A stretch of 64,000 bases of DNA from Pseudophaeobacter sp. (GCA_027019165.1 JALUXC010000012.1:1-64000), one strand, 5' to 3'; numbered from the stretch's first letter, positions 7,507 through 17,012 are shown. Program-made: numbers and translations. Notes: generated from the letters alone by a model not told the origin.

Positions 7507-8460
7507 ATGAAGCCATTGTTCACCATCCTGCTGGCCGCCAGCCTAGGCGCAGGCGTCGCATTTGCCAGTGAAGATATTGCCGACCAATACCCGCAGTCCG
7601 AGCTGTATTCCAAACCGGTCGAAGTCATCCCGCATGTCTTTTCGGCCATCGGGGCCACCGCGCCGCCCACCTATGAGAATTCAGGCCACAACAACAACCT
7701 GTCGTTTATCGTGACCGAAGAGGGTGTTGTTGTGATCAATGGCGGTGCTTCGGCCCGTCTGGCGGCCGCCCTGCATGAGGAGATCAAGGCGGTCACAGAT
7801 CAGCCAGTGGTGCTGGTGATCAACGAGAACGGTCAGGGCCACGCCATGCTGGGCAATTCCTACTGGGTGGATCAGGGCGTTGATATTCTCGCTCATGTGG
7901 ACGCGATTGAGGCCTTCACGGAAGAGGCGGATTTCATCCTGCAAGGCATGGAGCGCTACAACCGCGACAAGGCGGAAGGCACCCGCATCGTGACACCCAA
8001 CCTTAGCTTTGAGGACAGCTATAGTCGCACCTTGGGCGGCGTGCAGATCGAGGTGATGCACATGGGTCCAGCCCACGATCCGGGGGACACCCAGGTGTGG
8101 CTGCCCCAGTGGAACATGCTGATCGCCGGTGACATCGCTTTTCACGAGCGCATGCTGCCGATCTTTGAGGGGATCTGCACCTCCTGCTGGCTGGAAACCT
8201 GGGAAGAGAAGATGGAGCCTTTGAACCCCACCTATGTGATCCCCGGGCACGGCCACCCGACCAACCTCGCCCAGGTGCGGCGCTACACCTATGATTACCT
8301 CAAGGATCTGCGTGAAAAGATCGGCGCCCATATCGAAGAGGGCGGAGACCTTGCAGGCGCCTATTACGTGGATCAGGAGCGCTGGAAGGGCCTTGATACC
8401 TTTGAGGAATTGGCGACAAAGAACGCAGGGCGTGTGTTCGAGGAAATGGAGTGGGAATAG
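7507..8460 (+). CDS. Exported metallo-beta-lactamase-fold protein with a degenerate metal motif
   Basis: This 317-residue protein begins with a Sec-type signal peptide (about residues 1-20, ending AFA). Start chosen at the ATG at 7507, which follows GGGAGGG closely. The MBL fold is visible: GVVVINGG near 73-80, His190 in GPAHDPGD, Asp209 in LIAGDIAF and PGHGHPT near 246-252. The canonical HxHxDH motif that should follow the NT/NE position (about 106-113) reads NENGQGHA, so at least three metal ligands appear replaced. The remaining second-site ligands are kept. It may bind one metal or be non-hydrolytic. It stands alone, with a 221-base gap before the next gene. Relatives include SoxH-like and quinoprotein-associated hydrolases. 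Confidence 0.75.
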   Translation: MKPLFTILLAASLGAGVAFASEDIADQYPQSELYSKPVEVIPHVFSAIGATAPPTYENSGHNNNLSFIVTEEGVVVINGGASARLAAALHEEIKAVTDQPVVLVINENGQGHAMLGNSYWVDQGVDILAHVDAIEAFTEEADFILQGMERYNRDKAEGTRIVTPNLSFEDSYSRTLGGVQIEVMHMGPAHDPGDTQVWLPQWNMLIAGDIAFHERMLPIFEGICTSCWLETWEEKMEPLNPTYVIPGHGHPTNLAQVRRYTYDYLKDLREKIGAHIEEGGDLAGAYYVDQERWKGLDTFEELATKNAGRVFEEMEWE

Positions 8461-8684
8461 GGTGCGCCTCATTTGCATGCCAAAGTATACGTAGGAAAAC
8501 CCGTAGAATTGTGCAGGATCGTGCCGCATCCCGGAACAGAATCGCCGTTTTGGGGTCATTTTGGACATTCTGTCCTTTTCTGTTTGCCGATTTGTGCAAA
8601 TCGCTGGACCCATTGGCCGGATAAGGAGAGTTTGCGCCGGATGATCTTGTATTTCCTTCCTTATGTGGTGACGGTACGGGCGTG

Positions 8685-9134
8685 ATGCGCTGGATTGATC
8701 TTCCTCCCGTTTGGCTTTTGGCCTGCGTCGTGCTGGCGTGGCTGCAGGCCAGCCATTTGACCTATGGTCTTGGCTTTGGCGGCCCCTGGGCGGACTTTGT
8801 TGGGGGGCTCTTGGTCGGGGGCGGCATCTTGCTTATGCTGCTTGCGGTTGTCGAAATGCGCCGCCAGCACACCACGATCATTCCGCATCAGACACCCAGC
8901 CGACTTGTGCAATCAGGGATCTTCAGCCGCAGCCGCAATCCGATCTATCTCGGCGACGTTCTGGTTTTGACTGGGCTGATCCTCAGGTTTGACGCCGTGT
9001 TGTCCTTGCCGCTGGTGCCGATCTTTGTCTGGATCCTGGAACGCAGGTTCATCGAACCAGAGGAAAACCGGATGCGCCGGACCTTCCGGCAGGATTGGGC
9101 GCGATACGAAGGGAAGGTACGCCGCTGGGTCTAG
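8685..9134 (+). CDS. Isoprenylcysteine carboxyl methyltransferase (ICMT)-family membrane protein
   Basis: About 149 residues with three to four membrane segments (residues 9-25, 32-58, 94-118) and the family's C-terminal SAM-binding block: SGIFSRSRNPIYLGDVL around 75-91, then ERRFIEPEENRMRRTF and a final basic tail. In bacteria such proteins are assigned to the ICMT/phospholipid methyltransferase family, and most have unknown substrates. The start could be GTG at 8682 or ATG at 8685. The gene is monocistronic in appearance; pntA starts 139 bases downstream. Confidence 0.8.
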   Translation: MRWIDLPPVWLLACVVLAWLQASHLTYGLGFGGPWADFVGGLLVGGGILLMLLAVVEMRRQHTTIIPHQTPSRLVQSGIFSRSRNPIYLGDVLVLTGLILRFDAVLSLPLVPIFVWILERRFIEPEENRMRRTFRQDWARYEGKVRRWV

Positions 9135-9139
9135 ACTTC

Positions 9140-9202
9140 ATGCGGCGGCGCGGCAAAATGATGCGGCGACGCGGCGAAACGCTTGCGCAAAAATATTGCG
9201 CA
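9140..9202. repeat. Imperfect 21-base tandem repeat and TTGCGCA repeats upstream of pntA
   Basis: Two adjacent 21-base units (9140-9160 and 9161-9181), both starting ATGCGGCG, agree at 18 of 21 positions. They are followed by TTGCGCAA (9183-9190, itself palindromic) and TTGCGCA (9196-9202), in an AT-rich stretch with a further ATATTTGCG near 9214-9222. The block lies between the ICMT-like gene and pntA and may contain the pnt promoter and operator sites. Confidence 0.55.
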
Positions 9203-9273
9203 GGATAATCAAAATATTTGCGATCCGTACCCGGTGCTTTGCTGGCACGGGCAAGACGAGGGGGACCGACAAG

Positions 9274-10848
9274 GTGAAAATAGGTACACCAAAAGAAATA
9301 ATGAAGGGCGAGGCGCGCGTTGCGATGACGCCGGATTCGGCCAGGCAGCTGCAAAAGCTGGGCTATGACTGCGCCATCGAAAGCGGAGCAGGTCAGTTGG
9401 CCGGATTCAGCGATGCCGCCTATGAGGAGGCAGGCGTCGAGATCATCAAGACGGCAGCAGCCCTGTGGAAGGCCTGCGACATCGTCGCCAAGGTGCGCAT
9501 CCCGACCGAGACCGAGCTGAAGCGGATGACAGCGGGCAAGACGCTGATCTCCTTCTTCAATCCCGGTGCCAACGAAGAGGGGCTGGAGCTGGCCCGCTCC
9601 AAGGGCGCCAATGTCATCGCCATGGAAATGGTGCCGCGTATTTCCCGCGCGCAGAAGATGGACGCGCTGTCCTCGATGGCCAATATCGCCGGTTACCGCG
9701 CCGTGATCGAGGCGGGCAACAACTTTGGCCGTTTCTTCACCGGTCAGATCACCGCTGCGGGCAAGGTGCCCCCGGCGAAGGTTCTGGTCGTGGGCGCGGG
9801 GGTTGCCGGTCTTGCCGCCATCGGTGCCTCCACCAGCCTTGGCGCTGTGACTTACGCCTTTGATGTGCGCCCCGAAGTGGCCGAGCAGGTCGAATCCATG
9901 GGGGCTGAGTTCGTCTACCTCGATTTCGAGGAAGAACAGCAGGACGGCGCGGCGACTGGCGGTTATGCGTCTGTTTCCAGCCCAGAGTTCCGCGAAGCGC
10001 AGCTGGCCAAGTTCCGCGAACTGGCGCCTGAAGTCGACATCGTGATCACCACCGCGCTGATCCCCAACCGCGAAGCGCCCAAGCTGTGGCTTGAGGACAT
10101 GGTTGCGGCGATGAAGCCGGGTTCTGTGATTGTTGACCTTGCAGCCGAAAAAGGCGGCAACGTCGAAGGCACTGTGATGGACGAGAAAGTCGTCACCGAC
10201 AATGGCGTGACCATTATCGGCTACACCGACTTCCCAAGCCGCATGGCCGCGCAGTCCTCGACGCTTTATGCCACCAACATCCGTCACATGATGACCGACC
10301 TGACCCCTGAAAAGGATGGTCAGATCGTGCACAACATGGAAGATGACGTGATCCGCGGTGCGACGGTCACCTTTGAAAAGGAAATCACCTTCCCGCCGCC
10401 GCCGCCAAAGGTTCAGGCCATTGCCGCGCAGAAGAAACCGGATGCGCCCAAAGAGCTGACACCAGAAGAAAAGCGCGCACAGGAAATCGCCGCCTTCAAG
10501 GCGCAGACCAAGCAACAGGTGACCCTGCTTGCGGTTGGCGCGGTGCTGCTTTTGGGCGTGGGGCTTGTCGCTCCGGCCAGCTTCATGCAGCACTTCATCG
10601 TCTTTGTGCTATCGGTCTTTGTCGGCTTCCAGGTGATCTGGGGCGTGGCACACAGCCTGCACACACCGCTGATGGCGGTGACCAATGCGATCTCCTCGAT
10701 CATCATTCTGGGCGCGCTGATGCAGATCGGCTCTGGCTCGTTCCTGGTGATCCTGCTGGCGGCACTTTCGGTCTTTATGGCCGGGATCAATATTTTCGGC
10801 GGCTTCCTCGTGACACGGCGCATGCTCGCCATGTTCCAGAAATCCTAA
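9274..10848 (+). CDS. pntA: NAD(P) transhydrogenase subunit alpha
   Basis: Proton-translocating transhydrogenase, which uses the proton gradient to reduce NADP with NADH at the inner membrane. The 524-residue protein begins KIGTPKEI...EARVAMTPDS and has the NAD-binding Rossmann motif VVGAGVAGLAAIG in the middle, a PPPP linker near residue 375, then four membrane helices in the last 110 residues. It is therefore the undivided alpha subunit, as in E. coli (510 residues), not the split alpha1/alpha2 form. Start chosen at GTG 9274, where family similarity begins, with GAGGGGG about ten bases upstream. pntB follows 13 bases downstream. Confidence 0.95.
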   Translation: MKIGTPKEIMKGEARVAMTPDSARQLQKLGYDCAIESGAGQLAGFSDAAYEEAGVEIIKTAAALWKACDIVAKVRIPTETELKRMTAGKTLISFFNPGANEEGLELARSKGANVIAMEMVPRISRAQKMDALSSMANIAGYRAVIEAGNNFGRFFTGQITAAGKVPPAKVLVVGAGVAGLAAIGASTSLGAVTYAFDVRPEVAEQVESMGAEFVYLDFEEEQQDGAATGGYASVSSPEFREAQLAKFRELAPEVDIVITTALIPNREAPKLWLEDMVAAMKPGSVIVDLAAEKGGNVEGTVMDEKVVTDNGVTIIGYTDFPSRMAAQSSTLYATNIRHMMTDLTPEKDGQIVHNMEDDVIRGATVTFEKEITFPPPPPKVQAIAAQKKPDAPKELTPEEKRAQEIAAFKAQTKQQVTLLAVGAVLLLGVGLVAPASFMQHFIVFVLSVFVGFQVIWGVAHSLHTPLMAVTNAISSIIILGALMQIGSGSFLVILLAALSVFMAGINIFGGFLVTRRMLAMFQKS

Positions 10849-10861
10849 GGAGTACAGGTAG

Positions 10862-12295
10862 ATGGAATACGGATTTACGACAGCGGCCTATGTGGTCGCA
10901 GCTGTGCTCTTTATCCTTTCGCTGGGCGGCCTTTCTGGGCAGGAAAGCGCAAAGCGTGCGGTCTGGTACGGTATTGTCGGCATGGCGATTGCCGTCTTTG
11001 CAACCCTTATCGGGCCGGGCTCCGGCTTTTGGCTGTTGTCCCTGGTGCTGATCGCCGCCGGTGGTCTCATTGGCTATCAACTGGCCAGCAAGGTCGAGAT
11101 GACCCAGATGCCGGAACTTGTCGCCGGGATGCATGCGCTGGTCGGCCTTGCCGCTGTGTTCGTGGGCTATAACGCCCATTTCGAACTCGGAAACGTCATG
11201 GCCATGGATGAGGCCGCTAAGAAGACGCTGGAGGGTTTTGCAGCCCTTTTGGCCAAAAAGGATGCGGTTGAGATCAATATCCTGCGCGTTGAAGCCTCGC
11301 TGGGTATCTGGATCGGTGCTGTGACCTTCACCGGTTCCGTGATTGCCTATGGCAAGCTTTCGGGCCGGGTGACCTCGGCTGCGACCAAACTGCCGGGCGG
11401 TCATATGCTCAATGCAGGGGCGGCGGGCCTCTCGGTGCTCTGCCTGATCTGGTATCTCTCCTCCGGCTCGCTCTTGCCGCTGCTGATCCTGACCCTTGCG
11501 GCGCTGTTCATTGGCTATCATCTGATCATGGGCATCGGCGGCGCCGACATGCCGGTGGTTGTGTCGATGTTGAACAGCTACTCGGGCTGGGCTGCTGCGG
11601 CGATCGGTTTCTCCTTGGGCAACGACCTTCTGATCGTTGTCGGTGCGCTGGTTGGCTCCTCTGGGGCGATCCTGTCCTACATCATGTGCAAGGCGATGAA
11701 CCGCTCTTTCATCTCGGTGATCCTGGGCGGCTTTGGCGGCACATCGGGGCCGGCGATGGAGGTCGAGGGCGAACAGGTGGCAATCGACGCCGATGGCGTT
11801 GCGACCGCACTCGACGAAGCGGACAGCATCATCATCATCCCCGGCTACGGCATGGCCGTGGCGCAGGCACAGGCCAATGTGGCCGAACTGACCCGCCGTC
11901 TTCGTGCCAAGGGCAAAGAGGTGCGGTTTGCGATCCACCCGGTTGCGGGGCGTCTGCCGGGCCACATGAACGTTCTCTTGGCCGAAGCCAAGGTGCCTTA
12001 TGACATCGTCATGGAAATGGACGAGATCAACGAGGACTTCCCGGACACCGATGTTGCCATCGTCATTGGCTCCAACGACATCGTGAACCCGGCCGCGCAG
12101 GAAGATCCCAACAGCCCCATCGCCGGCATGCCGGTGCTGGAATGCTGGAAGGCCAAGCAGGTCTTCGTCTCCAAGCGCGGTCAGGGCACCGGCTACTCCG
12201 GCATCGAGAACCCGCTGTTCTACAAAGAGAACACGCGCATGTTCTATGGTGACGCCAAGAAATCGCTGGACGATCTTCTGACCAAGATCAGCTGA
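10862..12295 (+). CDS. pntB: NAD(P) transhydrogenase subunit beta
   Basis: A 477-residue partner of PntA. The first 275 residues hold eight or nine membrane helices; the rest is the NADP-binding domain III with [11 protein letters not shown] near 326-336, [23 protein letters not shown], and the GSNDIVNP...[10 protein letters not shown] loops that grip NADP. An AAGGAGTA site lies upstream of the ATG. The operon ends at the terminator at 12322-12349. Known role in alphaproteobacteria: NADPH supply for biosynthesis and oxidative defence. Confidence 0.96.
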   Translation: MEYGFTTAAYVVAAVLFILSLGGLSGQESAKRAVWYGIVGMAIAVFATLIGPGSGFWLLSLVLIAAGGLIGYQLASKVEMTQMPELVAGMHALVGLAAVFVGYNAHFELGNVMAMDEAAKKTLEGFAALLAKKDAVEINILRVEASLGIWIGAVTFTGSVIAYGKLSGRVTSAATKLPGGHMLNAGAAGLSVLCLIWYLSSGSLLPLLILTLAALFIGYHLIMGIGGADMPVVVSMLNSYSGWAAAAIGFSLGNDLLIVVGALVGSSGAILSYIMCKAMNRSFISVILGGFGGTSGPAMEVEGEQVAIDADGVATALDEADSIIIIPGYGMAVAQAQANVAELTRRLRAKGKEVRFAIHPVAGRLPGHMNVLLAEAKVPYDIVMEMDEINEDFPDTDVAIVIGSNDIVNPAAQEDPNSPIAGMPVLECWKAKQVFVSKRGQGTGYSGIENPLFYKENTRMFYGDAKKSLDDLLTKIS

Positions 12296-12321
12296 TCTTG
12301 GCGACCTGAAATCAAACCAAG

Positions 12322-12349
12322 GGCGCTCCTTTTGGGGGCGCCTTTTTTT
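12322..12349 (+). terminator. Rho-independent terminator of pntAB
   Basis: GGCGCTCC (12322-12329) pairs with GGGGCGCC (12335-12342, one G-T pair) around TTTTG, followed by seven T (12343-12349). It lies 27 bases after the pntB stop. Confidence 0.9.
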
Positions 12350-12475
12350 GCATCTTGGCGCTGTCTTTCGCTGTCCTGTATACTGTTGTATTCATGTAAG
12401 TTATTGAATTAATGATGTTCTTTACAGATGTCGTGGCATTGTCTATGGTCAATAGGTCCTCCATGGAGCCTTGCG

Positions 12476-13759
12476 ATGCCGCCGATCCAAGATCACCCGC
12501 TGCGCTACCAGCTTGCCAATGAGCTGCACGCCCGCCCCTTTCCGACGATGACCTGTCCCAGCACTGTGGTCTACTTGGCGATCAAGCAGCCCGAAGAGGC
12601 GGTGCATCGGGATCGAAGCTTCGATATTGCCCATTTGGTGGACCTTCTTGACCGTCATGGTGCTGCGCATCCAAAACCAGGCGCCACGCATCATTCAGCC
12701 CAGCTGGGGCGGCACATGCTGAAATGGGAGCAGCACACCGAATTCGTCAGCTACACGCTCTATAGCGATGGGGTCAGTCAGCGCGCCTTTGATCCAATCG
12801 ATTTCGAGGTTTTCCCGACAGACTGGTTGGAGCAGGCCCCAGGCCAGAGGATCACATCGCTGATGGTGCGTGTCCTGCCGCGCCCTGACGACAGCAGCCA
12901 GATAAAGGCATCGCTGCAGGACTGGCTGGTCCCCGAAAGCATGGCGGTGTCCCGTGTGCTGGATGACAATGCGGTTGTGGCTGGGGATTTTCGGATCGAT
13001 CCCGCGGGTCACATGCGCTTTGCCGCTTTCGTGAACCGGGAAACCGGCAGTCGCCGCATTGGCCGTATCGTGCAGCGCCTGTGCGAGATCGAGACTTACC
13101 GCGCCATGTCGATGCTGGGCTTTTCCCGTGCGCGCAGCCTGTCACCCACCATTGGCGGGCTGGATACGCACCTGAGTGAAATCATGGTTGAGATGACCGG
13201 CAGCAGCGTTCCGGCAGAGCAGACCCTGTCACACCTGCTGACGGTCTCAGCCGAGCTGGAGGCGATGGCGGCCCGCGCGGCCTTTCGCTTTGGGGCAACG
13301 GGCGCCTATGAAGCCCTTGTCAACCAGCGTATCAGCCTCCTCAGGGAGGACCGGCTTGAGGGCTATCAGACCTTTTCGGAGTTCATGCTGCGCCGCTATG
13401 AACCGGCCATGCGCACGGTGAAGTCAACGGAGAAGCGCCTCGCGACCTTGGCAGATCGGGCGCGCAGGGCAGGGGAGTTGCTGAGAACGCGAGTGGATGT
13501 GGAGCGCAGTGCGCAGAACCAGGCGCTTTTGGAGAGCATGGATCGCCGCGCAGATACCGCCTTGCGCTTGCAGCATACGGTCGAGGGGCTCTCGGTCGTG
13601 GCGATCAGCTACTACGCGGTCTCTCTGGCGTCCTATGCGCTTTATCCCCTCGCCGGGCCAATTGGCCTCAGCAAGGGGATGATGACAGGGCTGATCACTC
13701 TGCCGGTTGTGGCGCTGGTGTGGTTCGCTGTGCGGCGGATCCGGAAGAGGCTGCACTAA
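12476..13759 (+). CDS. DUF3422 family membrane protein
   Basis: This 427-residue protein starts HPLRYQLANELHARPFP, the conserved opening of DUF3422, and ends with two membrane helices (about 365-390 and 397-417) and a basic tail. The central portion is mainly helical with an ETYRAMSMLGF...ARSLSPTIGGLD block and an amphipathic region around 320-355. The family is widespread in proteobacteria, with no assigned function; the shape suggests a tail-anchored cytoplasmic domain. Start taken at ATG 12476 with GGAG upstream, not an upstream ATG at 12428. Its last 65 bases overlap the 3' end of the opposite-strand YeeE gene. Confidence 0.8.
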   Translation: MPPIQDHPLRYQLANELHARPFPTMTCPSTVVYLAIKQPEEAVHRDRSFDIAHLVDLLDRHGAAHPKPGATHHSAQLGRHMLKWEQHTEFVSYTLYSDGVSQRAFDPIDFEVFPTDWLEQAPGQRITSLMVRVLPRPDDSSQIKASLQDWLVPESMAVSRVLDDNAVVAGDFRIDPAGHMRFAAFVNRETGSRRIGRIVQRLCEIETYRAMSMLGFSRARSLSPTIGGLDTHLSEIMVEMTGSSVPAEQTLSHLLTVSAELEAMAARAAFRFGATGAYEALVNQRISLLREDRLEGYQTFSEFMLRRYEPAMRTVKSTEKRLATLADRARRAGELLRTRVDVERSAQNQALLESMDRRADTALRLQHTVEGLSVVAISYYAVSLASYALYPLAGPIGLSKGMMTGLITLPVVALVWFAVRRIRKRLH

Positions 13760-14768
13760 GTGCTGCGTGGGTCACGACGCCACCAAGGATGATTGAGGCG
13801 AGCGCCAGAATGGCAGCCACGCCCAGGGTCGGAACGCCTGCCAGACCAGCACCAACGGTGCAGCCCCCGGCCAGCACACCGCCGACGCCCATCAGCACCG
13901 CGCCCAGAAGGTAGCGCCCGGTCTGAGCGGGGCTTTCAAAGCTTTGCCACTGGAACCGGCCGGTGACCAGTGCCGCAATCAGCGCCCCGACAAGCACGCC
14001 GCCCACCAGGCCGGTCCCAAAGCTACCGGAGACCGCACTGGAGGCCACCAGGTAGAACAGCGAGTCGGCCGAAGGCGCGGTGAAGGACAGGCTCTCCATG
14101 GCGATGGGGTCGAATTCGTCATAAAGCACATAGCCCGTTCCAACCCAGGCCAGCGGAACCAGAAGGCCGATGACGGCTGCTCCCGCAAGGCTCGGGATGC
14201 GATTGCCTGACCGCAGGGCGATGACAAGGGCGGCAACAGCAATGAGGGCGGCCCAGACGAGGCCTCCGCCGGGCAAGGCGGCCAGGGACGAGGCTTCGCC
14301 CAAAGGAAGCGTGACAGACCCGAGGGAGGTGCGCAGCGGCGCCAGAACGCCTTTGAGCGTGGCATGGGCTGTGATGGCAAAGACCGCGATCACCAGCAGG
14401 GCACGCAGGTTGCCGGTACCGCTGAGGACCATCAGCCGGGAGACACAGCCGCGGGTGAGGATCATGCCTGCCCCGAACATAAGCCCCCCGGCGACCACAG
14501 CCAGAACCGGTAGATCAGCGGCCAGCAGGCGGTGATCCTCAAAGCTGATCCAGCCCTGCGACACGGCGCCTTGGGTGCCCAGAACCGCAACGGCCAGGGC
14601 CAGGGCCCAGACGCCGGCCGCCTGACGGCGGTCGCTGCCGGTAATGGTGCGGCGCAGGCAGAAGCTGGTGAGCTGCGCCAGCACGCCAAAGACAAGGCCA
14701 ATGCCAAGCGCAAAGAGAACAGATGCCTCGCGGGCCGTGGTCTCTTCAAAACCAAGTGTTTCGAACAT
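13695..14768 (-). CDS. YeeE/YedE family sulfur-compound transporter (TsuA-like)
   Basis: This 357-residue inner-membrane protein has about nine to ten helices. Two glycine-rich cysteine loops characteristic of the family are seen: GAGMILTRGCVSRL in the first half and GGVLAGGCTVGAGLAG in the second. These cysteines relay thiosulfate in the characterised homologue TsuA; whether this one carries thiosulfate is inference. Start taken at ATG 14768, six bases after GGAG; another ATG lies four codons upstream. The C-terminus (AQRTTPAPQPAE) is encoded antisense to the end of the DUF3422 gene. Confidence 0.82.
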   Translation of the reverse strand: MFETLGFEETTAREASVLFALGIGLVFGVLAQLTSFCLRRTITGSDRRQAAGVWALALAVAVLGTQGAVSQGWISFEDHRLLAADLPVLAVVAGGLMFGAGMILTRGCVSRLMVLSGTGNLRALLVIAVFAITAHATLKGVLAPLRTSLGSVTLPLGEASSLAALPGGGLVWAALIAVAALVIALRSGNRIPSLAGAAVIGLLVPLAWVGTGYVLYDEFDPIAMESLSFTAPSADSLFYLVASSAVSGSFGTGLVGGVLVGALIAALVTGRFQWQSFESPAQTGRYLLGAVLMGVGGVLAGGCTVGAGLAGVPTLGVAAILALASIILGGVVTHAALSAASSGSAAQRTTPAPQPAE

Positions 14769-14930
14769 GACGTTCTCCATCGGTAAATCGGAACTTTTTC
14801 CCGAAATGGCGGGAAACAATCCTTTGGACAAGGGGAACGGCACTGATCTGGCAGGGCATTCAAGGAACGCTGTTCTATCTGCACGCCTCTTGTCGGTACG
14901 CCGGTCTTGATGGTGCAGCACTGTGAAAAC

Positions 14931-14958
14931 AAACCGGCCGCCCGAGAGGGGCGGCCGG
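14931..14958 (-). terminator. Terminator of the ABC permease operon
   Basis: CCGGCCGCCC (14934-14943) and GGGCGGCCGG (14949-14958) form a perfect 10-base-pair stem with a GAGAG loop. On the minus strand it is followed by TTTGTTTTC. It lies about 60 bases after the stop of the last permease gene, in the 251-base gap before the YeeE gene start; I see nothing else in that gap. Confidence 0.8.
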
Positions 14959-15019
14959 AGGCTATGTTCTTATTTGAATATGTGCGGGCGTCGCGCGGGT
15001 TTTGTCGCGTTTGACCCGA

Positions 15020-16012
15020 TCAGCGTCCGCGGATTCGCGGATCCAGCGCATCACGCAGGCCGTCACCCAAATAGTTGACGCTCAGCACGGTCAGCGAGAT
15101 CAGGATACCGGGCCACAGAACACGCTCAGGGAAGAGCGTCATACGGTCCACAGCGTCGTTCAACAGGCGTCCCCAGGTGGGGAAGTCCGGCGGGAAGCCG
15201 AAGCCAAGGAAGGACAGCGCCGATTCCGTGATGATCGCGGTGGCGATCCCCAGCGTGGCCGAAACCATGATGGGCGACAGCACGTTGGGCAGGATGTGAC
15301 GCGTTATGATGCTGCGCGGGGTGGTGCCGATGGAGCGGGCCGCCAGAACGAACTCGCGCTCCTTGATCGCCAGCACATCGCCGCGCACGATCCGCGCCGT
15401 GGGCATCCAGGACGTGATCCCGATGAGGCAGACGATCAGGACAAAGACGCCGCCCTCGGGCCCGATGCTTTTCGAGAGCGCCTCACGGAACAGAACCGCA
15501 GCCACCAGGATCATCGGCAACAGGGGCAGCGCCAGGAACAGATCGGTCAGACGCATCAAAAGGCCGTCGAGCTTTTTGAAGTAGCCTGCGATCACCCCAA
15601 TCAGTGAGCCCAGCAGCAAGGCCAGGATCATCGCGGCCATGCCAACCGCCAGCGACACGCGGCCCCCGAACATCAGGCGCGCCAGGGTATCACGGCCCAG
15701 GTTGTCGGTGCCCAGCGGGTAGGCCCAGTCCATCTTGGCCGATGGATCCCACAGCATGTGATAGATCGGGCGCATGTCGCGCAGCTTGATGAAGTCGCGC
15801 CCCGTGGGCACGAACTGCGCATCGTTCCAGTAGATGAACGGTCCGACGATCACCCCAAGACAGATGAACAGGAACAGACAGCCACCAAACAGGGCACCAC
15901 GGTGGGATTTGAACTGATCCCAGATGTCGCGCCACTGGCTGCGGGCGGGTTTGTCGGATTCCTGCTGCACGCTGGAATGCTGTACGGCCTTATCTTTGGC
16001 TGCATCAGTCAT
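15020..16012 (-). CDS. Peptide-type ABC transporter permease (DppC/OppC family)
   Basis: 330 residues. A soluble N-terminus is followed by a first membrane helix (about 42-65, LFGGCLFLFICLGVIVGPFIYW), the OppC-type N-terminal domain and a five-helix permease core carrying the ATPase-docking segment REFVLAARSIGTTPRSIITRHILPN. The ending LGDGLRDALDPRIRGR is typical. Start taken at ATG 16012 with GAGG upstream; it overlaps the last 8 bases of the preceding permease gene, so translation is coupled. It pairs with the upstream DppB-type subunit and with the fused ATPase encoded divergently at 19230. Confidence 0.92.
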   Translation of the reverse strand: MTDAAKDKAVQHSSVQQESDKPARSQWRDIWDQFKSHRGALFGGCLFLFICLGVIVGPFIYWNDAQFVPTGRDFIKLRDMRPIYHMLWDPSAKMDWAYPLGTDNLGRDTLARLMFGGRVSLAVGMAAMILALLLGSLIGVIAGYFKKLDGLLMRLTDLFLALPLLPMILVAAVLFREALSKSIGPEGGVFVLIVCLIGITSWMPTARIVRGDVLAIKEREFVLAARSIGTTPRSIITRHILPNVLSPIMVSATLGIATAIITESALSFLGFGFPPDFPTWGRLLNDAVDRMTLFPERVLWPGILISLTVLSVNYLGDGLRDALDPRIRGR

Positions 16013-17012
16013 AGCGAATCCTCGGGTCAAGAATACCGTAAAGCACATCGGCGATCAGATTGAACAGCACGATGAGAACGGCAAAGATAAAGGTCAGGGT
16101 TTGCACCATGGGCAGGTCGTTGGCCTGGATGGCGCCGATCAGGAGCTGGCCGATGCCGTTCACCTTGAACACCTGTTCGGTGATGATGGCGCCGCCAAAG
16201 ATCGACGGAATGCCAAGGGCAATCACCGTGACCACCGGGATCATCGAGTTGCGCAGCACATGGACCATGACAACCACATATTCGCTCAGACCCTTGGCGC
16301 GGGCAGTGCGCACATAGTCCTGGTTGAGGTTGTCCAGCATCGAGGCGCGCATGAAGCGGCTGAGCTGTGCGGTGATCTGGAGGGCAAGCACCATCACAGG
16401 CATGATCATCTGCTGCAGCTGTTTGACAAAGCTGTCCCAGCTGTCGACCACCAGCGTGGTGTCATAGATCGACGGGAACCAGCCAAGCTGCACCGAGAAG
16501 ATCACGATCACCAGCACCCCCGAGAAGAAGGGCGGGACCGAGAAACCGACCATCGAGACGAATGTCCCCATCTGGTCGAACCAGCTGTACTGGCGGTAGG
16601 CCGAGTAGATGCCGATTGGCAGGGCGATCAGAATGGCGACCACATAGGCGGTGCCAACAACCCACAGGGTCTGCGGCATACGCTGGATCACGATGTCCAT
16701 CACCGGAGAGCGGGTCTGCCAGGAGATCACGCGCAGATCGCCTTGGGAGAAACTGGTGCCAAAGTAATGATCAATCAGAACCTGAGGTTCGATCCAGAAG
16801 AATTGCACAAGCCATTTCCAGAACCGGATATGGGCTGGCTGGCCAAGCCCCAGGGCCTCGCGCATCTTTTCTTTGACTTCGGGGGGTACGGTTAGCGGGA
16901 CCTGAGCCATCGGGTCGCCCGGGGCGAGCTCGAGCAGCATGAAGATCACGAGGCTGATAAACAGCAACGTCGGGACTGACAGGATCAGTCGCCTGATTGT
17001 AAAGGTCAGCAT
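16005..17012 (-). CDS. Peptide-type ABC transporter permease (DppB/OppB family)
   Basis: 335 residues beginning with the classic MLTFTIRRLILSVPTLLFISLVIFML helix, then a long periplasmic loop, then five more helices with the docking segment DYVRTARAKGLSEYVVVMVHVLRNSMIPVVT split across about 230-260. The ending DVLYGILDPRIRYD is standard. It lies 152 bases downstream of the binding-protein gene, with a strong hairpin in the gap, and overlaps the next permease gene. The first periplasmic loop is long, as in many oligopeptide systems. Confidence 0.92.
   Translation of the reverse strand: MLTFTIRRLILSVPTLLFISLVIFMLLELAPGDPMAQVPLTVPPEVKEKMREALGLGQPAHIRFWKWLVQFFWIEPQVLIDHYFGTSFSQGDLRVISWQTRSPVMDIVIQRMPQTLWVVGTAYVVAILIALPIGIYSAYRQYSWFDQMGTFVSMVGFSVPPFFSGVLVIVIFSVQLGWFPSIYDTTLVVDSWDSFVKQLQQMIMPVMVLALQITAQLSRFMRASMLDNLNQDYVRTARAKGLSEYVVVMVHVLRNSMIPVVTVIALGIPSIFGGAIITEQVFKVNGIGQLLIGAIQANDLPMVQTLTFIFAVLIVLFNLIADVLYGILDPRIRYD

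Noticed and set aside
9049-10593. Long minus-strand open frame opposite pntA
   Set aside because: Shadow of pntA in a high-GC genome; no ribosome site or recognisable protein.
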